Positions 1 through 8,645 of a stretch of DNA of 64,000 bases are shown one piece after another. Source of the stretch: Flavobacterium sp. Sd200 (GTDB lineage Bacteria > Bacteroidota > Bacteroidia > Flavobacteriales > Flavobacteriaceae). The translations under genes and the position numbers were made by a program. The notes below the pieces were generated by a model that was given only the letters and a program-made list of their open reading frames with translations, was not told the DNA's origin and did not search any database. Location: positions 558,001 through 622,000 of the forward strand of contig NZ_WUMN01000001.1 of the NCBI RefSeq assembly GCF_009826935.1, in the 5' to 3' direction. Numbering within the stretch: the first letter of the stretch is position 1; each line of letters starts with the position of its first letter.

Positions 1-1
1 T

Positions 2-790
2 GTAGCACCAAACGACTTTAATTTTTATAAAATGGAAGAGTGGCTGGTGTATTCGTCTGCCGATCTTATACATTGGAAAGAGCATCCGGTGCCGTTGAAA
101 ACAACCGATTTTAAATGGGCAAAGGGCGATGCCTGGGCGGCTCAGGTTATAGAACGTAACGGCAAATTTTATTGGTATGTAACCGTTAGCCATGCTACAA
201 TTCCGGGCAAGGCAATCGGAATAGCAGTATCAGATTCGCCAACTGGGCCATTTAAAGATGCATTAGGAAAGGCCTTGATTACAAACGATATGACCAAGCA
301 GGTAGGTATAGATTGGGATGATATAGACCCAACCGTTTTTGTAGACGATGACGGTCAGGCTTATTTATACTGGGGCAATCAGGTGTGTAAGTACATAAAG
401 CTTAAAGAAAATATGCTTGAAGCCGATGGTCCTATAAATGTGGTTAACCTGCCTAATTTTACTGAGGCGCCATGGCTGCACAAGCACAACGACTGGTATT
501 ACCTTTCGTATGCTTATGAGTTTCCGGAAAAGATAGCGTATGCTATGAGTAAATCGCCGGCAGGCCCTTGGGAATACAAAGGCATACTTAACGAACTGGC
601 AGGTAACAGCAATACCAACCACCAGGCTATTATAGATTTTAAAGGAAAGTCATACTTTATATATCATAACGGGGCTATACAACCACATGGTGGCAGCTTC
701 AGGAGATCGGTATGTATTGACAGGCTTTATTATAACCCCGACGGTACTATGAAACGTGTAGTAATGACAACCGAAGGAATACAGGAATAG
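2..790 (+). CDS. Glycoside hydrolase family 43, 5'-truncated by window edge
   Basis: Likely alpha-L-arabinofuranosidase or related GH43 enzyme acting on arabinan or arabinoxylan side chains. The reading frame is open to the left edge; the ATG at 32 is internal, because the codons before it (APNDFNFYKMEEWL) continue the conserved GH43 block just after the catalytic base. The N-terminal blade with the general-base Asp and any signal peptide are therefore missing. Visible landmarks are DIDPTVFVDDDGQAYLYWG, which holds the pKa-modulating Asp, and TEAPWL, which holds the general-acid Glu. The end of the five-bladed propeller is complete. The next gene starts 2 nt after the stop, so the two are co-transcribed. 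Family assignment is firm; the exact substrate is inferred from the neighbouring arabinan genes. Confidence 0.88.
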   Translation, partial: VAPNDFNFYKMEEWLVYSSADLIHWKEHPVPLKTTDFKWAKGDAWAAQVIERNGKFYWYVTVSHATIPGKAIGIAVSDSPTGPFKDALGKALITNDMTKQVGIDWDDIDPTVFVDDDGQAYLYWGNQVCKYIKLKENMLEADGPINVVNLPNFTEAPWLHKHNDWYYLSYAYEFPEKIAYAMSKSPAGPWEYKGILNELAGNSNTNHQAIIDFKGKSYFIYHNGAIQPHGGSFRRSVCIDRLYYNPDGTMKRVVMTTEGIQE

Positions 791-792
791 TT

Positions 793-1794
793 ATGAGAGT
801 TAGTTTTAGTTTAAATATTTATATTTGGGTTTTGTTAGTTTATGGCAGTGTTTTTTCTCAAAAAACACTGCACATAAACGAAACCATAGTACACGATCCT
901 GTAATGATAGAGCAGGACGGAACATACTATTTGTTTTGTACCGGTAAAGGCATTTCGATGTTCTCGTCTAAAGACATGAACAACTGGACAAAACTGAACC
1001 AGGTTTTTGAAACCGCACCACAGTGGGTAGAAAAGGTAGTGCCAAAGTTTGATAACCACATTTGGGCTCCCGATGTTTCATTCCATAATGGGCAATACTA
1101 CTTGTATTATTCAGTGTCTGCATTTGCAAAAAACACATCGGCTATTGGTGTTGCTACCAATAAAACGCTTAATCCTGCCGATAAAAATTATAAGTGGATA
1201 GATCATGGCATTGTTATAGAATCGGTTCCTAACAGAGATCTTTGGAATGCCATAGACCCAAACCTTATTTTTGATGAGAACAATACACCTTGGCTTGCTT
1301 TTGGTTCTTTTTGGAACGGGCTTAAAATGGTAAAGCTTAACGCCGATCTGAAAACCATAGCACAGCCACAGGAATGGCATACCATTGCACGACGCGAGCG
1401 CAGTTTTAAACTGGAAGATAAAGACCCGGGTGATGCTGCTCTGGAAGCGCCTTTCGTATTTAAAAAAGACGGCTACTATTATCTTTTCTTATCATGGGAT
1501 TACTGCTGCCGTGGCGAGAACAGTACTTATAAAGTAGTGGTGGGAAGGAGTAAAACAGTACAGGGACCTTATGTTGATGCCACAGGCAAACCTTTGTTTG
1601 AAGGCGGCGGCACATTGGTTATCGAGGGCAATAAAAACTGGGCTGGGGTAGGGCATAACAGTACCTACACTTTTAAAGGCAAAGATTATTTGGTTTTTCA
1701 TGCCTACGATATGGCGCAGCGCGGAGTTCCTAAGCTTAAGATAAAAGAGATTAAGTGGGAAAACGGCTGGCCAAAAGTGGAGCCTATGAACTAA
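793..1794 (+). CDS. GH43 arabinan endo-1,5-alpha-L-arabinosidase (endo-arabinanase)
   Basis: Secreted 333-residue GH43 enzyme that should cut the alpha-1,5-arabinan backbone. A signal peptide covers residues 1-22 (SVFSQ|KTL). The three catalytic carboxylates sit in recognisable blocks: VHDPVMIEQDGTYYLF (base), NAIDPNLIFDENNTPW (pKa modulator) and EAPFVFKKDGYYYLF (acid). A WDYCCRG block and GHNSTYTF (the His near the bound calcium in family structures) mark the endo-arabinanase group rather than the arabinofuranosidases. The length equals a single catalytic domain with no binding module. It follows the previous GH43 gene by 2 nt and precedes a GH51 arabinofuranosidase, consistent with backbone cutting followed by side-chain and oligosaccharide removal. 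No lipobox is visible, so the product is periplasmic or exported. Confidence 0.88.
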   Translation: MRVSFSLNIYIWVLLVYGSVFSQKTLHINETIVHDPVMIEQDGTYYLFCTGKGISMFSSKDMNNWTKLNQVFETAPQWVEKVVPKFDNHIWAPDVSFHNGQYYLYYSVSAFAKNTSAIGVATNKTLNPADKNYKWIDHGIVIESVPNRDLWNAIDPNLIFDENNTPWLAFGSFWNGLKMVKLNADLKTIAQPQEWHTIARRERSFKLEDKDPGDAALEAPFVFKKDGYYYLFLSWDYCCRGENSTYKVVVGRSKTVQGPYVDATGKPLFEGGGTLVIEGNKNWAGVGHNSTYTFKGKDYLVFHAYDMAQRGVPKLKIKEIKWENGWPKVEPMN

Positions 1795-1840
1795 ACCTGA
1801 TCGATGGATAAAAATTTACATAAATAACGAACAAAAAAGC

Positions 1841-1892
1841 ATTCCGGCCTGTACAGCTTCTTCTTTAAAAGGATTTGTATTGAGGCTGGAAT
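1841..1892 (+). other. Imperfect inverted repeat in the GH43-GH51 gap
   Basis: ATTCCGGCCT at 1841-1850 pairs with AGGCTGGAAT at 1883-1892 (one G-U pair) around a 32-nt loop, followed by TTT. It lies between the endo-arabinanase stop and the GH51 start. It could be a partial terminator or an mRNA structure that sets relative expression; the U-run is too short to call a terminator. Confidence 0.3.
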
Positions 1893-1920
1893 TTTGATTA
1901 TAAACACTAATTACCCAATA

Positions 1921-3912
1921 ATGAAAAAACATTTAATTAAAACAGCTGCTCTTACGGCTTTTGCATTAACAGGCTCAATGCTTTGTAATGCACAATCTGC
2001 CAAAGAGCGCAAACTGGTGCTTAACCTTGCTAACACAGGAGTTAAAATTCAGCCTACCATGTACGGTATCTTTTTTGAGGATATAAACTTTGGTGCAGAT
2101 GGCGGACTTTATGCCGAGATGGTTAAAAACCGTTCTTTTGAATTTGACGACCCGTTGATGGGCTGGAAGCAACCAAACAGCGACAGGCACAAGCTGAATG
2201 AAAAATCGGGCTATGCCAGTGCAATAGAAAATAACCATCCAACAAACAAGCATCTGCTACGTGTTCAGGTAAAAGATAATAAAGGGTACAGCCTTATTAA
2301 CGAAGGTTTCCGTGGTATGGGTGTTAAGGCTAACGAACTTTATGATATTTCTTTAGATGCCGCTACAATAGAGGGGACTATTACCGCTATTAAACTTCAG
2401 TTTGTTGATGCCAAAGACAATGTGCTTGGCGAAACTACAGTAAATGTTTCGGGCAAAGACCTTAAAAAATACAAAGCCCAGATAAAGGCAACCAAAACAG
2501 AGGCTAAAGCAAACTTTAAAGTAACGTTTACTGGTACAGGAACAATCAACCTTGATAATGTTTCGGTTTTCCCTAAAGATACCTGGAAAGGCCGTCCGGG
2601 CGGTTTACGTAAAGACCTTGTTCAAAAGTTATACGACCTAAACCCGGGGTTCCTTCGTTTCCCTGGCGGCTGTATTGTAGAAGGGCGTACATTAGAGCAA
2701 CGCTACCAATGGAAAAAAACTGTTGGCGATGTTGATAACCGCGAACTGCTTATTAACCGCTGGAACACTGAGTTTGACCATCGTTTAACACCTGATTATT
2801 TCCAAACGTTTGGTTTAGGTTTCTTTGAATACTTCCAAATGGCAGAGGATATAGGTGCAGAGCCACTGCCGGTACTTAGCTGTGGTATTGCATGCCAGTT
2901 TAATACAGGAGAAATGGTGCCTATGAACGAGCTTGAGCCGTTTATTCAGGATGCTGTAGACCTTATTGAATTTGCCAATGGCGATGTTACCACTAAATGG
3001 GGTAAGCTGCGCAGCGATATGGGGCACCCGAAGCCGTTTAATATGAAATATATTGGCGTTGGTAACGAGCAATGGGGGCCGGACTATATTGAGCGTTACA
3101 AAGCTTTTGAAAAAGTGATACACGCAAAATATCCAAACATGATCATTGTTTCGGGCAGTGGCCCTTTTCCTGACGGAGAATATTTTGATTACGGCTGGAA
3201 AGAGCTTTCTAAGCTGGGCGTAAAAATTGTAGACGAGCATTTTTACAATACTGCTGAGTGGTTTAAAGGCAATGCTACACGTTATGATAAATATGACCGT
3301 AAAGGCCCTAAAGTTTTTGCAGGTGAGTATGCTGTTCAAAGTAAAGCCATTGCAAGTCCTGAGAACAAAAACAACTGGGATGGTGCGCTTGCTGAAGCTG
3401 CTTTCATGACAGGGCTTGAGCGTAATGCAGAAGTGGTTAACCTTACATCTTATGCTCCGCTTTTTGCCCATGCAGAGGGCTGGCAGTGGACACCGGACCT
3501 TATTTGGTTTAACAACCTAGAAAGCTATGCAACACCTAACTATTATGTGCAGCAATTGTATGGCACAAATGCCGGTACAGATCTTGTTGCGGTTACAGAG
3601 GGCGGCAAAGCAATAACAGGCCAAAACGGTTTGTTTGCATCGGCGGTTACCGATAAAAACACTAAAGAGGTTATTGTAAAAGTGGTTAACACCACAAAAG
3701 AAGCCCAAAAAACTGATATAAGCGTTAAAGGAAGTAAACTTGCCAAGACAGGAAAGATCATTACACTTAAAGGGGAGACGTTGAGCACAGAAAATACTTT
3801 TGGTGCAGAAAGTGTTGTTCCTAAAGAGTCTGAATTTAAATTGAACGGCAGTAAAATTGATGTTACTGTTCCTGCAGAATCTTTTATAGTGATAAAAGTT
3901 AAACTTTCTTAA
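1921..3912 (+). CDS. GH51 alpha-L-arabinofuranosidase
   Basis: Removes terminal arabinofuranose from arabinan and arabino-oligosaccharides. I chose the ATG at 1921: it starts a clean signal peptide (MKKHLIKTAALTAFALTG, cleavage near CNAQ), whereas the upstream in-frame TTG at 1894 adds only non-signal residues. The product is about 663 residues, the size of long GH51 enzymes with an N-terminal carbohydrate-binding-like domain (about 75-220) before the TIM barrel and a C-terminal beta domain. Landmarks are GGLYAEMVKNRSFEF, LRFPGGCIVEG and GVGNEQWG, with E383 as acid/base. E469 in KVFAGEYA is the likely nucleophile; E439 in VDEHFYN is also conserved. It probably belongs to the operon of the two preceding GH43 genes, 126 nt downstream of the second. 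Confidence 0.92.
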   Translation: MKKHLIKTAALTAFALTGSMLCNAQSAKERKLVLNLANTGVKIQPTMYGIFFEDINFGADGGLYAEMVKNRSFEFDDPLMGWKQPNSDRHKLNEKSGYASAIENNHPTNKHLLRVQVKDNKGYSLINEGFRGMGVKANELYDISLDAATIEGTITAIKLQFVDAKDNVLGETTVNVSGKDLKKYKAQIKATKTEAKANFKVTFTGTGTINLDNVSVFPKDTWKGRPGGLRKDLVQKLYDLNPGFLRFPGGCIVEGRTLEQRYQWKKTVGDVDNRELLINRWNTEFDHRLTPDYFQTFGLGFFEYFQMAEDIGAEPLPVLSCGIACQFNTGEMVPMNELEPFIQDAVDLIEFANGDVTTKWGKLRSDMGHPKPFNMKYIGVGNEQWGPDYIERYKAFEKVIHAKYPNMIIVSGSGPFPDGEYFDYGWKELSKLGVKIVDEHFYNTAEWFKGNATRYDKYDRKGPKVFAGEYAVQSKAIASPENKNNWDGALAEAAFMTGLERNAEVVNLTSYAPLFAHAEGWQWTPDLIWFNNLESYATPNYYVQQLYGTNAGTDLVAVTEGGKAITGQNGLFASAVTDKNTKEVIVKVVNTTKEAQKTDISVKGSKLAKTGKIITLKGETLSTENTFGAESVVPKESEFKLNGSKIDVTVPAESFIVIKVKLS

Positions 3913-3954
3913 AAATATTAAGTGTTTAAATTACATTTATTATTTTTTTCCTGC

Positions 3955-3962
3955 TATATTTG
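3955..3962 (+). promoter_or_regulatory. Predicted -7 promoter element for araBD
   Basis: TATATTTG matches the Bacteroidetes TAnnTTTG -7 consensus. The expected start point near 3969 gives a leader of about 60 nt before araB. No convincing TTG -33 element stands at 17-23 nt spacing. The leader contains a 7-bp inverted repeat (AAAGCGT 3984-3990 with ACGCTTT 4009-4015). Confidence 0.5.
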
Positions 3963-4030
3963 CGGGAGTAACAAACCCAACACAAAGCGTATGGCCTTAC
4001 ACAACACAACGCTTTAAAAAATAAGAACTA

Positions 4031-5722
4031 ATGAAAAAATATGTTATTGGCTTAGACTACGGTACAGACTCTGTACGTGCAGTTTTAATTGATACCGAGA
4101 ACGGTGCAGAACTAGCTTCTGAAGTGCACATGTATGCACGTTGGAAAAACAAACTATACTGTAATCCGGAAACCAACCGTTTCCGTCAGCATCCTCTTGA
4201 CCATATCGAAGGTTTAGAGAAAACGATCAAATCGGTTGTTACTACCAGCGAGGTTAATCCTGCCTCTGTAGTAGGTATCTGTATCGATACAACAGGTTCT
4301 TCTCCTATACCTGTTACTCAGGACGGTACGCCATTAGCACTGGTAAAAGGTTTTGAAGAAAACCCTAATGCCATGATGATATTATGGAAAGACCATACCT
4401 CTATTAAAGAAGCGAACGAAATTAATGAGCTTGCTGCCAAATGGGGTGGGGAAGACTACACTAAGTTTGAAGGCGGAATTTACTCTTCGGAGTGGTTTTG
4501 GGCTAAGATCCTTCACATAGCGAGAGAAGATGAAGCTGTAAGGAATGCTGCTTACACCTGGATGGAGCACTGCGACCTTATGACGTATCTTCTTATCGAG
4601 AACAAAGACCTTAAATCGTTTAAACGCAGCCGTTGTGCAGCAGGACACAAAGCCATGTGGCACGAAAGCTGGAACGGATTACCGTCTGAGGAATTCCTTG
4701 GTCAGTTGCACCCGTATCTTGCATCACTTCGCAACAACCTTTATGATGAAACCTATACGTCAGACCTTGTTGCAGGTAACCTTAATGCAGAATGGGCTGA
4801 AAAACTTGGCCTTACTACTGATACTGTAATTGCAGTAGGTACTTTTGATGCACACTCAGGTGCGGTAGGTGCTAAAGTTGATGAGAACGTACTGGTTCGT
4901 ATCATGGGTACTTCTACCTGCGATATTATGATCTCTCAGTCGGACATCATTGGTACTAAAACCGTAAAAGGTATTTGTGGACAGGTAGATGGTTCTGTAA
5001 TTCCGGGTCTTGTAGGACTTGAGGCAGGGCAGTCGGCTTTTGGCGACGTTTTGGCTTGGTTCAAAGACATCCTTTCTTGGCCTATTGATAATCTGGTAAT
5101 GAAATCAGATATCATTACTGCTGACCAAAAAGCAAAACTACAGGCAGAAATTGATGCTAATTTTATAAGGACGCTTACACTACAGGCAGAGCATATTCCG
5201 TTATCTGAAGCGGTACCTGTTGCTCTTGACTGGGTTAACGGTCGCCGTACTCCGGATGCCAACCAGGAACTTAAGAGTGCAATGACGGGCTTATCTCTTG
5301 GTACAAAAGCTCCGCACATATTTAAAGCACTTGTTAATGCTATTTGCTTTGGCTCTAAAATGATCGTAGACCGTTTTGAGAGCGAAGGCGTTAAAATAAA
5401 CAGTGTTATAGGTATTGGTGGTGTGGCACGTAAGTCGCCATTCATTATGCAAACCCTTGCCAATGTGCTGGATATGCCTATAAAAGTTGCAGAATCTGAT
5501 CAGGCTCCTGCATTGGGTGCTGCTATCTATGCTGCTGTTGCTGCCGGCGTTTACAGCAATGTAATTGAGGCAAGTAAGGTAATGGGAAGCGATTTTGAGG
5601 CAGAATATTTTCCACAAGCCGACCAGGTTGCTAAATTTGAAGGCGAAATACAATCGTACATCCAATTAGGAGAGTTTGTAGAAACTATAATCAAATCTAA
5701 AAACTATGAGTTCCATTTATAA
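4031..5722 (+). CDS. araB: Ribulokinase
   Basis: Phosphorylates L-ribulose to L-ribulose 5-phosphate in the cytoplasm, the second step of L-arabinose catabolism. The 563-residue length fits the AraB branch of the FGGY kinases. The N-terminal phosphate-binding loop reads GLDYGTDSVRAVLID, the hinge region holds CIDTTGSSPIPV and MGTSTCDIM, and the C-terminal adenosine motif is GGVARKSPFIMQ. No signal peptide is present. The stop codon lies inside the next gene: the two frames overlap by 17 nt, so araB and araD are translationally coupled. L-arabinose isomerase (araA), the missing step, is not in this window. A TAnnTTTG element about 70 nt upstream suggests a promoter separate from the upstream glycosidases. 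Confidence 0.95.
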   Translation: MKKYVIGLDYGTDSVRAVLIDTENGAELASEVHMYARWKNKLYCNPETNRFRQHPLDHIEGLEKTIKSVVTTSEVNPASVVGICIDTTGSSPIPVTQDGTPLALVKGFEENPNAMMILWKDHTSIKEANEINELAAKWGGEDYTKFEGGIYSSEWFWAKILHIAREDEAVRNAAYTWMEHCDLMTYLLIENKDLKSFKRSRCAAGHKAMWHESWNGLPSEEFLGQLHPYLASLRNNLYDETYTSDLVAGNLNAEWAEKLGLTTDTVIAVGTFDAHSGAVGAKVDENVLVRIMGTSTCDIMISQSDIIGTKTVKGICGQVDGSVIPGLVGLEAGQSAFGDVLAWFKDILSWPIDNLVMKSDIITADQKAKLQAEIDANFIRTLTLQAEHIPLSEAVPVALDWVNGRRTPDANQELKSAMTGLSLGTKAPHIFKALVNAICFGSKMIVDRFESEGVKINSVIGIGGVARKSPFIMQTLANVLDMPIKVAESDQAPALGAAIYAAVAAGVYSNVIEASKVMGSDFEAEYFPQADQVAKFEGEIQSYIQLGEFVETIIKSKNYEFHL

Positions 5723-6410
5723 GAGCCTTAAGGAAGAATGTTATGAGGCTAACATGCAGCTTGATGCATTAAAGCTTGTAATTTATACCTTTGGAAACGT
5801 AAGCGCAGTAGACAGGGATAAAGGCATATTTGCCATTAAGCCAAGTGGTGTACCTTACGAAATTTTAAAACCTGATGATATTGTTATCGTTGATTATGAT
5901 AACAACATTGTGGAGGGTACTATGCGTCCGTCGTCAGACACTAAAACGCACGCCTACCTTTACAAGCACTGGGACAAAATAGGTGGTATTGTACACACGC
6001 ACTCTACTTATGCAGTAGCATGGGCACAGGCACAGCGCGATATACCTATTTTTGGTACTACGCATGCAGATCATCTTACGGCTGATATTCCTGCGGCACC
6101 GCCAATGGCTGACCATCTTATACAAGGCAACTATGAGCACAATACCGGTATACAGATACTGGATTGCTTTAAAGAAAAAGGTCTTAGTTATGAGGAGGTA
6201 GAGATGGTGCTTTTGGGCAATCACGGGCCATTTACATGGGGTAAAAATGCTGCAAAAGCGGTTTACAACAGTAAAGTGCTTGAAGCTGTTGCCGAAATGG
6301 CTTACTTAACGCTGCAAATAAACCCTGCTGCGCCAAGGCTAAAAGATTCGTTAATTAAAAAACATTATGACCGTAAGCACGGAGCCGATTCGTACTACGG
6401 GCAGAGTTAA
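5706..6410 (+). CDS. araD: L-ribulose-5-phosphate 4-epimerase
   Basis: Converts L-ribulose 5-phosphate to D-xylulose 5-phosphate, linking arabinose to the pentose phosphate pathway. It is a class II aldolase/epimerase of 234 residues. It shows the phosphate-binding segment GNVSAVDRDKG, the zinc-binding HTHSTYAVAWAQ pair, TTHADH, and the third zinc His in GNHGPFTWG. The start at 5706 gives the usual family N-terminus (MSSIYKSLKEECYEANMQL) and overlaps the araB end by 17 nt. A strong hairpin terminator follows at once, so araBD is a two-gene unit. Confidence 0.95.
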   Translation: MSSIYKSLKEECYEANMQLDALKLVIYTFGNVSAVDRDKGIFAIKPSGVPYEILKPDDIVIVDYDNNIVEGTMRPSSDTKTHAYLYKHWDKIGGIVHTHSTYAVAWAQAQRDIPIFGTTHADHLTADIPAAPPMADHLIQGNYEHNTGIQILDCFKEKGLSYEEVEMVLLGNHGPFTWGKNAAKAVYNSKVLEAVAEMAYLTLQINPAAPRLKDSLIKKHYDRKHGADSYYGQS

Positions 6411-6418
6411 ATAAAAAG

Positions 6419-6448
6419 ATGCTGCCTCTAAAAGGCAGCATTTTATTA
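6419..6448 (+). terminator. Rho-independent terminator after araD
   Basis: A 9-bp perfect stem (ATGCTGCCT 6419-6427 with AGGCAGCAT 6433-6441), a 5-nt loop and a following TTTTATT run, 9 nt after the araD stop codon. Confidence 0.85.
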
Positions 6449-6508
6449 CCTTGCTGCCTACATCGATGTAGTGAGCAGCTACAGTAATAATAACAAACTA
6501 AAACCAGT

Positions 6509-7684
6509 ATGAAAACTTTAAATTTAGGTTTATCCCTTTTGCTTACAGGAACAATGCTTGTAGGCTGTAAGGAAGAAAAAAAAGAAGAAACAGCTATGCC
6601 AGAACAAACAGAAGCAGTAAAAAAAGGAGGCATCACCAAGTCTGAATTCGGTACAACTCCCGAAGGTGTTAAAATTGAGCAATATACTCTTGAAAATGCC
6701 AAAGGCATGAAAATGGAGGTTATTACTTATGGCGGCATCATTACATCGCTTACTGCGCCTAATAAAGATGGCAAGTATGAAGATATAGTGCTTGGCTATA
6801 AAAATAAGGAAGACTATTTTAACGGCAACCCATACTTTTTTGGTGCTGTTATTGGCCGTTATGGCAACCGTATTGCTAAAGGCAAGTTTAGCCTTGACGG
6901 TAAAGATTATCAGCTAACAGTAAACGACGGGCCGAACTCACTGCATGGTGGTAAAGGTTTTGATAAAAGAGTATGGACAGCCGAAGAAGTTGCTGGTGCT
7001 GCAAGCCCAACACTTAGGTTGAGCTATACCGCTAAAGATGGTGAAGAAGGTTACCCTGGAAATCTTATAACAGTAGTTACTTACGTACTTACTGATGACA
7101 ATGCGCTTGAAATTACTTATGAGGCTGAAACAGACAAGAAAACTGTTGTTAACCTAACACAACACTCTTACTTTAATCTATCGGGTGATTTCAGTAAACT
7201 TATAACAGACCATGAGCTTGAGATCAAGGCTGATAAATTCCTTCCGGTTGATGCTACACTTATACCAACAGGAGAACTTAAGGCCGTAAAAGGTACACCG
7301 TTTGACTTTACTGCATCTAAAGAAATAGGTAAAGATATTAATGCTGCCGATGACCAGATTAAAAAAGGTGGCGGTTTTGACCATTGCTGGGTATTTACAG
7401 ACAGCAGCAACAAGCTAAAACAGGTTGCAGGTGTATACCACAAAGCATCTGGACGTTATATGGAGGTTTATACAGACCAGCCTGCTGTACAGTTTTACAG
7501 TGGTAACTTTATAGATGGTACTAAAGACAGCAAAACAGGTGGTAAATATGAAAAACGCAGCGGTCTTTGTTTAGAAACACAACATTATCCTGATGCGCCT
7601 AACCAGCCGAAGTTTCCTTCAACAGTGTTAAGCCCGGGTGAAAAATATACTACAAAAACCACTTATAAGTTTTCTGTAAAATAA
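6509..7684 (+). CDS. galM: Aldose 1-epimerase (mutarotase), lipoprotein
   Basis: Interconverts alpha and beta anomers of free aldoses. The N-terminus is a lipoprotein signal with lipobox LVGC, Cys20 becoming the lipidated residue, so this copy works in the periplasm or at the outer membrane rather than in the cytoplasm. A charged linker (KEEKKEETAMPEQTEA) precedes the galactose mutarotase-like domain. That domain shows GAVIGRYGNRIAKGKF, the catalytic His in LTQHSYFNLSG and the catalytic Glu in CLETQHYPDAPNQP. A terminator separates it from araD, but the setting suggests it conditions arabinose or galactose released by the upstream glycosidases for uptake. A small hairpin with stem CTGCC/GGCAG at 7760-7776 follows the stop. 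Confidence 0.93.
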   Translation: MKTLNLGLSLLLTGTMLVGCKEEKKEETAMPEQTEAVKKGGITKSEFGTTPEGVKIEQYTLENAKGMKMEVITYGGIITSLTAPNKDGKYEDIVLGYKNKEDYFNGNPYFFGAVIGRYGNRIAKGKFSLDGKDYQLTVNDGPNSLHGGKGFDKRVWTAEEVAGAASPTLRLSYTAKDGEEGYPGNLITVVTYVLTDDNALEITYEAETDKKTVVNLTQHSYFNLSGDFSKLITDHELEIKADKFLPVDATLIPTGELKAVKGTPFDFTASKEIGKDINAADDQIKKGGGFDHCWVFTDSSNKLKQVAGVYHKASGRYMEVYTDQPAVQFYSGNFIDGTKDSKTGGKYEKRSGLCLETQHYPDAPNQPKFPSTVLSPGEKYTTKTTYKFSVK

Positions 7685-7872
7685 CGCTTTACAGCGCGTA
7701 GTGCACAAGCATTGTTTGGGTTTGCAAAGGCACGAAAAGCTGTTTTCTTTTAAAATAAGCTGCCTTGGGACGGCAGTTTATAAAGAGAGTGTATTTACAG
7801 AATTATAAGCCGTAGTTATAACAAATTATTTGGGACATAGTTTGTTAGGGTTAAAATGGGTTATGTTTTAAT

Positions 7873-7906
7873 AAAAAGCCGGTTTCTTTGCTGAAACCGG
7901 CTTTTT
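7873..7906. terminator. Bidirectional terminator between convergent genes
   Basis: A 14-bp stem, AAAAAGCCGGTTTC (7873-7886) with GAAACCGGCTTTTT (7893-7906), lies between galM on the plus strand and the DUF4159 gene on the minus strand. A-rich and T-rich flanks give a U-run in both directions. Confidence 0.85.
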
Positions 7907-7934
7907 TAGTTCAATGGCTTTTTAGAAGTTGCCT

Positions 7935-8573
7935 CTAATTTTTAAAAGCGTAATTAACAAGGTTTGCACCCATTTTAAGGGCTTTGGTGCGCACATCTGC
8001 CGGGTCGTTGTGTACTTCGGCATCTTCCCATCCGTCTCCAAGGTCGGTTTCAAGGGTATAGAACAGTACCAGCCTGCCTTCTAAAAAAATACCCCATCCC
8101 TGTGGTGCTTTATTATCGTGCTCATGAATTTTTGGTAATCCCTGTGCAAATGCAAAAGGGCCTTTAAATATTTCATGATTAGAAGGTACTAGTACAAGCT
8201 CTTTATCAGGGAACAGGCGTTTTATTTCGCGGCGGATATACTTATCCATACCATAGTTATCATCTATATGTAAAAAGCCACCCGATGTCAGGTAATTGCG
8301 GAGGTTGATAATGTCATTATCGCTAAAAACCACATTTCCGTGCCCTGTCATGTGTACAAACGGATAGGTAAAAAGATCTGTACTTCCGGCTTCTACAATG
8401 GCAGTCTTTGGGTTTATTTTGGTATTTATATTTTGGTTACAAAACTTAGCGAGATTGGGAACCGATGTTGGATTTCCATACCAGTCGCCACCGCCCGGAT
8501 ATTTTAATACTGCGATTTCCTGTGCCTGTGTAATTGCAGAAGACAGCATGAGTATATATAAAAGTCTTTTCAT
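7935..8573 (-). CDS. DUF4159 domain protein, exported
   Basis: A 212-residue exported protein of the DUF4159 family; no biochemical function is established that I know of. The start is the ATG at 8573, which begins the signal peptide MKRLLYILMLSSAITQAQ; an in-frame TTG at 8639 would add 22 non-signal residues. The mature protein opens with LKYPGGGDWYGNP and has the TGHGNVVFSDNDIINLRNYL and GGFLHIDDNYGMD blocks typical of the family, whose fold resembles a glutamine-amidotransferase-like sandwich. Family members often sit near MoxR/BatA-type gliding or stress genes; none is adjacent here. It lies downstream of meaB on the same strand, separated by a strong inverted repeat. Confidence 0.8.
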   Translation of the reverse strand: MKRLLYILMLSSAITQAQEIAVLKYPGGGDWYGNPTSVPNLAKFCNQNINTKINPKTAIVEAGSTDLFTYPFVHMTGHGNVVFSDNDIINLRNYLTSGGFLHIDDNYGMDKYIRREIKRLFPDKELVLVPSNHEIFKGPFAFAQGLPKIHEHDNKAPQGWGIFLEGRLVLFYTLETDLGDGWEDAEVHNDPADVRTKALKMGANLVNYAFKN

Positions 8574-8611
8574 TTTAAATTGTAAAATGTAAATATAAGT
8601 AAAGTTGATGT

Positions 8612-8645
8612 GAAAATTTGAGGGAATGTTTTTCCTCAAATTTTC
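8612..8645. repeat. 12-bp inverted repeat between meaB and the DUF4159 gene
   Basis: GAAAATTTGAGG (8612-8623) pairs perfectly with CCTCAAATTTTC (8634-8645) around a 10-nt loop. The right arm touches the meaB stop codon. There is no U-run on the minus strand after the stem, so it may protect a 3' end or act as a weak terminator rather than a classical one. Confidence 0.6.

Noticed and set aside
2815-3471. 218-codon antisense frame inside the GH51 gene
   Set aside because: It lies wholly within a confident GH51 coding region on the other strand, has no recognisable motif, and is Cys/His/Phe-rich as expected from an antisense reading.
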